A stretch of 9,306 nucleotides of DNA from UBA5760 sp964649385 (lineage in GTDB: Bacteria; Chloroflexota; Dehalococcoidia; Dehalococcoidales; UBA5760): contig CAZYRA010000041.1 in NCBI GenBank assembly GCA_964649385.1, forward strand, positions 1-9,306, given 5' to 3'. This document shows positions 1 to 5,507 of this stretch, one piece after another. The number at the start of each line of letters is the position of its first letter. Position 1 is the stretch's first letter. The translations under genes and the position numbers were made by a program. Below the pieces are notes generated by a model, which saw only the letters and a program-made list of their open reading frames with translations, had not been told where the DNA came from and did not search any database.

Positions 1-10
1 AAGGGAGCTT

Positions 11-106
11 TTGTTGACTGATACCAGACGTAGAGTAAGGATAGCCGTTGATGCAGTGGGTGGTGATTATGCCCCTGGGGAGATAGTGGAAGGGAGCTCT
101 TGTTGA
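11..106 (+). pseudogene. Truncated duplicate of the plsX 5' end
   Basis: The upstream copy begins with TTG TTG like the intact gene and encodes the same first 27 or so residues, except that DAMGGD reads DAVGGD and K27 reads E. It then crosses the repeat junction out of frame and stops at TGA 104-106, giving about 31 codons. It has no independent functional domain. Its stop codon overlaps the start region of the real plsX, so if transcribed and translated it could in principle act as a short upstream ORF. A dead duplicate or an assembly artefact is more likely. Confidence 0.5.
90..96 (+). promoter_or_regulatory. Ribosome binding site of plsX
   Basis: AAGGGAG lies 3 nt before the TTG at 100 and 6 nt before the TTG at 103. 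The spacing favours 103 as the real initiation codon. Both are in frame and differ by one residue. Confidence 0.5.
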
Positions 107-1122
107 CTGATACCAGACGTAGAGTAAGGATAGCCGTTGATGCAATGGGTGGTGATTATGCCCCTGGAGAGATAGTGAAGGGGGCTGTGGCTGCTGCTGA
201 GAAGGGGGATGTCGAACCGGTACTGGTTGGCCCCCTTAATATCCTGGAAGCAGAGTTGGCTAAGTATAGTGTGTCCGGTCTACCGATTAGTTGTGTTAAT
301 GCCGATAGTTTCATCAAGGAAGAAGAAAACCCGGCCCTGGTAGTTCGCCGCAATCCCAAATCATCAATTGCGGTAGCCGCCAGGATAGTAAAGGAAGGTA
401 AGGCGGACGGCCTGCTCGGGGCTACCGCTACCGGCTCACTGATTACCAGTGCTCTGCAATCCCTCGGTATGATAGATGGAATAGCTCGCCCGGTCATCGG
501 CGGGGTCTTAAGCGGCCTTGCTCCCAAGACGGCGATATTTGACCTTGGTGTCAATATGGACTGTAAACCGCAGCACCTGCTTACCTTTGCCATCATAGGT
601 ACTGTTTATGCTAGAATGTTTATGGATATCCAAAATCCCACGGTAGCCTTGTTGAATGTCGGTAAGGAGGAGAGTAAAGGCAATCGGGTGGTCAGGGAGG
701 CTTACTCACTTCTGAAAGAGAGCGGCTTGAATTTCATCGGCAATATCGAGGGTAGTGGCGTTCTTGCCGGGGATGCTAATGTTATTGTCTGTGATGCCTT
801 TGTCGGCAATGCCATTATGAAGCTATGTGAAGGCTCTATCGGTGCCATGGGCGGTTATTTTAAAAGCAAGATGAAGAGTCATCCCTTGATTGGTTGTCTT
901 CTGAAAGGGAGGATTAAGGGTTTGCTGAAATCGCTGGTCTCATCGGACAGTGCCGGTGGTGGTCTCATCTGGGGTATCGATGGGGTAGTGCTTAAGATAC
1001 ATGGCCACAGTCAGGCTGCGGAGGTAACCACAAAGCTGGGTCAGGCCAGGATGGCGGTGGAGAGGGGTATGGTGGGCTGTCTAAAAACAGAGTTAAGCAA
1101 GATAATAGAACATACCAATTAA
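100..1122 (+). CDS. plsX: Phosphate acyltransferase PlsX
   Basis: PlsX converts acyl-ACP plus phosphate to acyl-phosphate, the acyl donor for PlsY in phospholipid synthesis; it is a peripheral membrane enzyme. At 340 aa it has the usual family length. Family signatures include IAVDAMGGDYAPG (residues 11-23), LLNVGKEESKGN (184-195), the FIGNIEG...FVGN block (212-237) and a late GIDGVVLKIHGHS stretch (292-304). Several positions are unusual: the expected SAGNTGAL-type loop reads GATATGSL (107-114), GANxD reads GVNMD (150-154), and CDGF reads CDAF (231-234). Family assignment is secure, but the copy is divergent. It starts at TTG (100 or 103) and heads the operon; acpP begins 26 bp after its stop. 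Its 5' end is duplicated immediately upstream, so any native promoter is outside the window or obscured. Confidence 0.93.
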   Translation: MLTDTRRRVRIAVDAMGGDYAPGEIVKGAVAAAEKGDVEPVLVGPLNILEAELAKYSVSGLPISCVNADSFIKEEENPALVVRRNPKSSIAVAARIVKEGKADGLLGATATGSLITSALQSLGMIDGIARPVIGGVLSGLAPKTAIFDLGVNMDCKPQHLLTFAIIGTVYARMFMDIQNPTVALLNVGKEESKGNRVVREAYSLLKESGLNFIGNIEGSGVLAGDANVIVCDAFVGNAIMKLCEGSIGAMGGYFKSKMKSHPLIGCLLKGRIKGLLKSLVSSDSAGGGLIWGIDGVVLKIHGHSQAAEVTTKLGQARMAVERGMVGCLKTELSKIIEHTN

Positions 1123-1148
1123 CATATTAATTAAGGAAAGGAGTTACT

Positions 1149-1391
1149 ATGGCTAGTGCTGAGGAAACCATCAAGGATATTATTGTTAAGATTGTGCATT
1201 GTGACCGGGAAATTCTTACTCCGGAGGCTACCTTCCAGGATATGAAGGCCGATTCTCTGGATATGGTGCAGGTGCTGGTGGCCCTGGAAGATGAGTTCGG
1301 CATCGAGATACCTGACGAAGAGGCTCAGAAATTCAAGAATTTTGGTGATTTTGTTTCTTTTGTTGAGGCGCGTGTAGCTGAGAAAAAATAA
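1149..1391 (+). CDS. acpP: Acyl carrier protein
   Basis: An 80-aa cytosolic acyl carrier protein that holds growing acyl chains as thioesters on a 4'-phosphopantetheine arm. The attachment site is Ser36 in ADSLDMV (residues 34-40), followed by the typical acidic helix LEDEFGIEIPDEEA that docks partner enzymes. Small departures from the usual consensus include DMKADSL where most ACPs have DLGADSL. A strong Shine-Dalgarno AAAGGAG at 1137-1143, 5 nt before ATG, gives it its own efficient initiation, which suits a protein needed in large amounts. The stop TAA overlaps the next gene's ATG by one base (TAATG). Position between plsX and a reductase/ketosynthase set supports a fatty-acid rather than a polyketide role. 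Confidence 0.95.
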   Translation: MASAEETIKDIIVKIVHCDREILTPEATFQDMKADSLDMVQVLVALEDEFGIEIPDEEAQKFKNFGDFVSFVEARVAEKK

Positions 1392-2176
1392 TGCTTAGAG
1401 GTAAGGTTGCTTTAGTAACCGGTAGCTCTCGCGGCATTGGTAGGGCAATAGCTTTGAGGCTGGCTCAAGAGGGCGCCGATGTTGTCGTTAACTACTTCCG
1501 CCGGCGTGAAGCCGCCGAGCAAACGGCTCGGGATATCGAAAAGCTTGGCGTAAACGCCATGGTCATTCGTGCTAATGTCGGCGATACGGATAAGCTAAAT
1601 GAGATGTTCGACACTATTGCCTCCAGCTTCGGCCGGCTGGATATATTCGTTAATAATGCCGCCTCCGGTCTGCCCCGCTCCGCCCTCGACCTGGATGCCA
1701 AGGGTTGGGGATGGACGATGGATATCAATGCCAGGGCATTTCTCCTCGGCGCCCAGCGGGCGGCCGGACTGATGGAGGGGAGGGGCGGTAAAATGGTCGC
1801 CATCACCAGTTTGGGCTCGAAGCTGATGTGGCCCGGCTACATCGCTGTAGGGGTATCCAAGGCAACTCTTGAGGCCCTGATGCACTACCTGGCGGTAGAA
1901 CTGGCGCCGAAAGATATCTGCGTCAATGCGGTAAGCGGTTCATTTGTGAATACAGAGGCTGGTTTGATCTATGCCGAGGGGGGGGGAGAAGTGGGTGAAG
2001 ATGCTCCCTGGAAGACGACCCCTGCGGGCAGGATGGTCAGTCCTGAAGATATCGCGGGTGTAGTGGCTTTTCTGTGCAGTAGCGACGCTTTTATGATAAG
2101 AGGACAGATAGTTACTATTGATGGAGGCTTCTCATTAGCCGCTCTTAGTCCTAAGGATAAAGGAGGCGAGAAATGA
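1391..2176 (+). CDS. fabL: FabL-type enoyl-ACP reductase (SDR family)
   Basis: A 261-aa short-chain dehydrogenase/reductase. The N-terminal Rossmann motif is TGSSRGIG (residues 10-17), and NNAASG follows at 88-93. The catalytic spacing is Tyr150-x6-Lys157 (YIAVGVSK) with SLGS at 140-143. Classical SDRs such as FabG have Tyr-x3-Lys, whereas Tyr-x6-Lys is the enoyl-ACP reductase pattern. From memory of Bacillus subtilis FabL, the NNAASG, WTMxINA, SLGS, VGVSKA and LAVEL segments match it closely, so I infer the last reduction of each elongation cycle, probably with NADPH. Start: ATG overlaps the acpP stop and has no good ribosome site of its own, so translation is probably coupled. The stop overlaps the ketosynthase start (ATGA). 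An unassigned SDR oxidoreductase is the alternative. Confidence 0.8.
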   Translation: MLRGKVALVTGSSRGIGRAIALRLAQEGADVVVNYFRRREAAEQTARDIEKLGVNAMVIRANVGDTDKLNEMFDTIASSFGRLDIFVNNAASGLPRSALDLDAKGWGWTMDINARAFLLGAQRAAGLMEGRGGKMVAITSLGSKLMWPGYIAVGVSKATLEALMHYLAVELAPKDICVNAVSGSFVNTEAGLIYAEGGGEVGEDAPWKTTPAGRMVSPEDIAGVVAFLCSSDAFMIRGQIVTIDGGFSLAALSPKDKGGEK

Positions 2177-3408
2177 AGGTGCAGCGAGTAGTAGTTACTG
2201 GAATGGGTACTGTTTCTCCCATCGGCTTGAATGTCGAGGATTACTGGAAGAACCTGTCGGCGGGGAAATCGGGGGTTGGTCTTATCAGCAAGTTTGACGC
2301 CACTGATTACCCGGTCAAGGTAGCCGCTGAGGTAAAGGGCCTTGACCCGACTAAGTATATGGATCTGAAAACTGTTGAGCGGACGACGAGGACGATTCAT
2401 TTCGTTGTCCCGGCGGCTAAGGAAGCGGTGGCTTCGGCCGGGCTGGATATGGCCCGGGAGCAGGCGGAGCGGGTAGGTATCGTCAGTGCCAACATGCAGG
2501 AAAACCGGTATGTCTCCGAGGGTTTTAACGTCCTTGCTAAACGGGGGCCGAGAAGGGTTGACCCGCTGTTCTTTACCAAAGGAGCGCCCAGCATAGTGTC
2601 CCTGCAGCTGGGAATGTTGTTCGGGGCGCGGGGTCCCAGCACCAGTGTGAACAGCCTCTGTGCCAGCGGTGCTGATGCGATAGGGTGTGCCTTGAATTTT
2701 ATCCGCCTGGGTTATGCCGACGTAATGATTGTCGCCACCTCCGATGCTTCCCTGGATGAAATGACGGTAGCCGCGCTGAGTGTGATAGGAGCTTTGAGTA
2801 AGGAACCGGACCCGGACAAGGCCAGCCGCCCATTTGACCTTAACCGTAGCGGCTTCATTTATGCCGAGGGGTCTGGAGTAATGATATTGGAGAGCTACGA
2901 GCATGCTGTGAAGAGGGGAGCGCCCATTCTGGCTGAGTTAGCCGGGGCTGGCTGGACCTTTGATGCCTATGACACCACCGCTCCCTATCCGGCTACCGAG
3001 GCGACAGCGATGAGAATCGCTATCCAGAACGCCGGACTGGGGCTGGAGGATGTCGATTGTATAAATGCCCATGGTACCAGCACTAGGCTGAACGATGTCA
3101 GTGAGACTAAAGCCATCAAGATGGTCTTTGGGGAAAGGGCTTACCAAATCCCCGTCACTGCCCACAAGTCTATGTATGGCCATATGCTGTCTGCCGGCGG
3201 TCTTGTTGAGTCGATTGGTGCGGTATTGGCCATCAGCCGCGGGGTTATTCCACCCACCATCCACTATGAGACACCTGACCCGGATTGTGATTTGGACTAT
3301 GTACCCAATGTAGCCCGCCGGGAGCAGGTAAATGTCTGCCTGAAGAATAGCTTTGGTCTTGGCGGGCAGAACTGCTGCCTCGTTTTTAAAAAGTTTAAGG
3401 AGGCTTAA
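2173..3408 (+). CDS. fabF: Beta-ketoacyl-ACP synthase II-like (KASII)
   Basis: A 411-aa condensing enzyme of standard KASII length that extends acyl-ACP with malonyl-ACP. The full catalytic set is present: Cys163 in NSLCASGADAIG, His300 in NAHGTST (298-304), Lys332 and His337 in HKSMYGHMLSAGG (331-343). The N-terminus RVVVTGMGTVSPIG is typical. Divergent points are a GLGGQN (395-400) where nearly all FabF enzymes have GFGGTN, so Leu396 replaces the gating Phe, and an atypical region 66-82 where FabF usually has a RRMDRF-type sequence. It could therefore be a specialised KASII with altered chain-length preference. Shine-Dalgarno AAAGGAGG (2159-2166) is 6 nt before the ATG, which overlaps the reductase stop as ATGA. 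fabG follows after 1 nt. Confidence 0.88.
   Translation: MKVQRVVVTGMGTVSPIGLNVEDYWKNLSAGKSGVGLISKFDATDYPVKVAAEVKGLDPTKYMDLKTVERTTRTIHFVVPAAKEAVASAGLDMAREQAERVGIVSANMQENRYVSEGFNVLAKRGPRRVDPLFFTKGAPSIVSLQLGMLFGARGPSTSVNSLCASGADAIGCALNFIRLGYADVMIVATSDASLDEMTVAALSVIGALSKEPDPDKASRPFDLNRSGFIYAEGSGVMILESYEHAVKRGAPILAELAGAGWTFDAYDTTAPYPATEATAMRIAIQNAGLGLEDVDCINAHGTSTRLNDVSETKAIKMVFGERAYQIPVTAHKSMYGHMLSAGGLVESIGAVLAISRGVIPPTIHYETPDPDCDLDYVPNVARREQVNVCLKNSFGLGGQNCCLVFKKFKEA
3397..3403 (+). promoter_or_regulatory. Ribosome binding site fixing the fabG start
   Basis: A perfect AAGGAGG is 6 nt upstream of the ATG at 3410. It rules out the longer in-frame start at 3353, which would add 19 residues lying inside the ketosynthase gene. 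Confidence 0.85.
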
Positions 3409-3409
3409 G

Positions 3410-4165
3410 ATGGGTAACAATGCACCATTGGAATTAGAGGACAAGGTATCACTGGTAACCGGAGCTTCCCGTGGTATAGGTAGAGCCATAGCTCTTAAGC
3501 TTTCCAGCCGGGGAGCCAGGGTGGTCATTAACGACGTAGCTAAAGAAGCTGCCGAGAGAGTGGTTGACGAGATAAAGGAGCAGGGTGGGGATGCTTTTGC
3601 CATTGAGGCAGATGTGAAAGATAGCGCGGCTGTTAAGGCTATGTTGGACGAGATAACCGGCCGCTGGGAGAGAATTGATATCCTGGTGAATAATGCCGGT
3701 ATTAACCGGGATACCCTATTGCTCAAGATGTCCGATGAGGCATGGGACGCCGTTATTGATACCAATCTGAGGGGTGCCTATGCCTGTACCAAGTTTGCCC
3801 TGCGCTCTATGATGAGGCAGCGGTGGGGGCGTATCGTCAGCCTGGCTTCAATCGCCGGGATAATGGGTAATGTTGGGCAGGCCAACTATGCAGCTTCGAA
3901 GGCGGGTATCATTGCCTTTACCAAGAGTGTGGCTAAAGAGGTGGGTGCACTTAACATAACTGTTAATGCGATTGCACCGGGTTTTATTGTTACCGATATG
4001 ACGGATAGAGTACCGGAAGAGGCGCGGGAGGCTATCCTTAAGATGACGCCGCTAAGGCGTTACGGTCAACCGGAAGAGGTAGCCGAACTGGTGGCTTTTC
4101 TGGCCAGCGAACGGGCCACTTTTATTACCGGGCAGGTTATTGCCATTGATGGTGGTGTTACTTAA
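3410..4165 (+). CDS. fabG: 3-oxoacyl-ACP reductase FabG
   Basis: A 251-aa NADPH-dependent reductase that converts 3-oxoacyl-ACP to 3-hydroxyacyl-ACP in fatty-acid elongation. Motifs, counted from the ATG at 3410: TGASRGIG cofactor loop (residues 17-24), NNAGI (94-98), catalytic Asn119, Ser147 in SIAG, and Tyr160-x3-Lys164 in YAASKAG. The segment GIMGNVGQANYAASKAG and the C-terminal ITGQVIAIDGG are classic FabG. The Asn-Ser-Tyr-Lys spacing equals that of the Escherichia coli enzyme. It is the last gene of the operon, 1 nt after the ketosynthase stop, and is followed by an intrinsic terminator. It differs from the earlier SDR at 1391 in active-site spacing, so the two enzymes are not redundant. 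Confidence 0.94.
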   Translation: MGNNAPLELEDKVSLVTGASRGIGRAIALKLSSRGARVVINDVAKEAAERVVDEIKEQGGDAFAIEADVKDSAAVKAMLDEITGRWERIDILVNNAGINRDTLLLKMSDEAWDAVIDTNLRGAYACTKFALRSMMRQRWGRIVSLASIAGIMGNVGQANYAASKAGIIAFTKSVAKEVGALNITVNAIAPGFIVTDMTDRVPEEAREAILKMTPLRRYGQPEEVAELVAFLASERATFITGQVIAIDGGVT

Positions 4166-4204
4166 TAAGCGGGTTCTTTGGTTAATACTCAGGGGAGATA
4201 TAGT

Positions 4205-4242
4205 GCGGACTGAGTAACACTCAGTCCGCCTTTTTGTCTTTC
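4205..4242 (+). terminator. Rho-independent terminator of the lipid operon
   Basis: An 11-bp perfect stem (4205-4215 with 4219-4229, GCGGACTGAGT) and a 3-nt loop are followed by C and TTTTT (4231-4235) and further T-rich sequence to 4242. It lies 39 nt after the fabG stop. The opposite strand has no U-tract, so it terminates the + strand only. Confidence 0.93.
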
Positions 4243-4243
4243 T

Positions 4244-4732
4244 TTACATACCCATGCCGGGTATACAGCCCTGACGGCCGGCGCCGGGTCCCGCCTGCTG
4301 CATATTTACCTTCATCCATTCCTGGAGGCCTTCCCTGCCCTTGGCAAGCGGCTCTTTCATCTTCTCCGTGTTTATCCCGGAGATATAGCTGGTTGTCTTG
4401 TACCTTTTTGCGGTATCCATCTGCTGGTTAAAGTCCTCCGCCATTTTGAAGAAGTTGGAGACGCTGCTGCGTGTCGCGTCGTCGAGAAAGCCGAGCTTAG
4501 CGTTGTTTCGCTGCCAACTGGCTATCTTGAACTTTATGGGGCGAACCTCGGAGCCGAATCGCTCCATAATTCCCTGGTCGGCATTCAGGTCGCTGAGAAG
4601 ACCGGAAGCTATGTCTTGAGGTGTAGTTTCTGTTTTGCGCCGCTTCATAACAAAACTAAATACAATAAGACCGATGAGCGGTATGATCATTGTCCACTGA
4701 CTGGTACCCTCACCGCCAAAAATATCAAACAT
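4244..4732 (-). CDS. Small single-pass membrane protein, function unknown
   Basis: A 162-aa protein that I do not recognise. It has a short N-terminus, one hydrophobic segment at about residues 13-29 (TMIIPLIGLIVFSFVM), then the positive cluster KRRK (30-33), which predicts an N-out/C-in anchor. The remaining roughly 130 residues are soluble and mixed-charge, probably helical, with aromatic residues around 93-110. The tail is rich in Gly and Met (GPGAGRQGCIPGMGM). The layout resembles small membrane assembly factors such as YajC, but I see no specific family motif. The start is well supported: AAGGAG lies 6 nt before the ATG, and a good sigma-70-like promoter is upstream (4771-4799). It lies tail-to-tail with the lipid operon; its stop is next to that operon's terminator. 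Confidence 0.75.
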   Translation of the reverse strand: MFDIFGGEGTSQWTMIIPLIGLIVFSFVMKRRKTETTPQDIASGLLSDLNADQGIMERFGSEVRPIKFKIASWQRNNAKLGFLDDATRSSVSNFFKMAEDFNQQMDTAKRYKTTSYISGINTEKMKEPLAKGREGLQEWMKVNMQQAGPGAGRQGCIPGMGM

Positions 4733-4770
4733 ATGTTACTCCTTCTAATTTAGGTGATGCGTAATATCTT

Positions 4771-4799
4771 ATTAAACCAGATTATCGGTGATATGTCTA
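4771..4799 (-). promoter_or_regulatory. Sigma-70-type promoter for the 4244-4732 gene
   Basis: On the minus strand, TAGACA (4799-4794), a 17-nt spacer and TTTAAT (4776-4771) each match the consensus at 5 of 6 bases. The predicted transcript start is near 4764, giving a leader of about 32 nt. The -35 box overlaps the stop codon of the methyltransferase gene, so the membrane protein can be expressed independently of it. Confidence 0.6.
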
Positions 4800-5450
4800 G
4801 TTAACCTTCCTGAGCAGCAGGCAGATATTGCGGGAGAAGAACTTGAAGCGGTGCTGATAGGAGCTTTCCGGGAAGGATTTCACTACTTCGAAGCCGGCCC
4901 GGCGGGCTAAATTCTCCAGTTCCGGGTAGGAAAACAGGTAGTAATAGCGCTCAAGTGTCTTACCTCCGGTCCGCCAGGGTACGGTTACCTCTTTTGGCTT
5001 AAACCAGAAGCGGCGCTGCCAGCGGTTCCATACCGTGACAATGGCTTCGGCGCCGGGTGCCAGCACTCGCCATAGCTCACCGAGTGCCCTCTGCTGCTCT
5101 TTCTCCCCCTTGATATGGTGGTAGGTGGCTATTGCGATCGCCCAGTCGAAGCTCCGGTCGGAGAAGGGGAGGCAGCCGACATCAGCCAGCGACAGGTTCA
5201 CGGTGAGGTCAAATTTCCGGCAGTATCTTCGCGCCCCCTTTATCATCTCGGGTGAAAAGTCCACGCCGTACAGTTCGAAACCCTTATGGAAGGGGAGGAA
5301 ATCAGGGCCATGAGCACAGCCGAGGTTAAGCAGCTTGCCCTGCCGCCACCTCTGCGCCAGCGCTTCCAACTCAGTGCGGAAGATGGACCAGTGCCTGAAG
5401 TTATACCAGCCCGGTGCTATACGGTCAAAAATGTCTCTGTTTGTTGTCAT
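4797..5450 (-). CDS. Class I SAM methyltransferase, Trm9/ALKBH8-like
   Basis: A 217-aa cytosolic S-adenosylmethionine-dependent methyltransferase. Motif I is LLNLGCAHGPD (residues 40-50), acidic motif II is Asp64 in YGVDFSP, Asp90 is in ADVGCLPF, and motif IV covers DWAIAIATYHH (102-112). The pattern beyond the generic fold is the informative part: HH after motif IV, a VTVW strand (138-141), VPW (157-159), then GGKTLERYYYLFSYPEL (162-178) and a late SRN (206-208). These resemble the VPW / RYYH-x-F / EGEL features of yeast Trm9 and human ALKBH8, which methylate cm5U34 of tRNA to mcm5U34. The neighbouring divergent gene is elp3, whose product makes cm5U34, which strengthens this reading. A different small-molecule or tRNA methyltransferase is possible. 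No Shine-Dalgarno is evident before ATG 5450. Confidence 0.72.
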   Translation of the reverse strand: MTTNRDIFDRIAPGWYNFRHWSIFRTELEALAQRWRQGKLLNLGCAHGPDFLPFHKGFELYGVDFSPEMIKGARRYCRKFDLTVNLSLADVGCLPFSDRSFDWAIAIATYHHIKGEKEQQRALGELWRVLAPGAEAIVTVWNRWQRRFWFKPKEVTVPWRTGGKTLERYYYLFSYPELENLARRAGFEVVKSFPESSYQHRFKFFSRNICLLLRKVN

Positions 5451-5477
5451 AAGCCAGAATTTGCTAAACTTAGTATG

Positions 5478-5507
5478 AGTATACTATGAAGAAATCTACC
5501 AGGACAA
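5478..5507 (-). promoter_or_regulatory. Candidate promoter of the methyltransferase gene
   Basis: On the minus strand, TATACT (5483-5478) is preceded after 18 nt by TTGTCC (5507-5502), which gives a transcript start near 5471, 21 nt before ATG 5450. The core AGTATACT (5478-5485) is a perfect palindrome, so a TATACT also reads on the + strand at 5480-5485, directly against the elp3 ATG. The -35 lies inside elp3. Confidence 0.35.

Larger units (their letters stand above)
1..178. repeat. 89-bp tandem duplication covering the plsX start
   Basis: Bases 1-89 and 90-178 align end to end without gaps. The only differences I see are transitions at 10/99 (t/c), 56/145 (g/a), 79/168 (g/a) and 89/178 (g/a). 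Both copies carry the Shine-Dalgarno-like AAGGGAG, the double TTG and the codons for the PlsX N-terminal motif. The unit is 89 bp, not a multiple of three, so copy 1 cannot read into copy 2 in frame. A similar short sequence (AAGGGAGCT / AAGGGGGCT) sits at both junctions, as expected for slippage or for overlap joining in assembly. Because the window opens exactly at a unit boundary, a contig-edge artefact joining two strain variants is a serious alternative to a real duplication. Confidence 0.85.

Noticed and set aside
1969..2904. Long minus-strand ORF (311 codons) opposite the ketosynthase
   Set aside because: It is antisense to a ketosynthase with a complete active site, has no recognisable motif, and its composition is that of a shadow frame in GC-rich coding DNA.
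3353..3409. Longer fabG start adding 19 residues
   Set aside because: It lies inside the ketosynthase gene; a perfect AAGGAGG supports ATG 3410 and FabG proteins lack such an extension.
2938..3765. 275-codon minus-strand ORF across the fabF/fabG junction
   Set aside because: It is Ser/Leu/Ala-rich with no domain, lies wholly opposite two certain genes and crosses their boundary.
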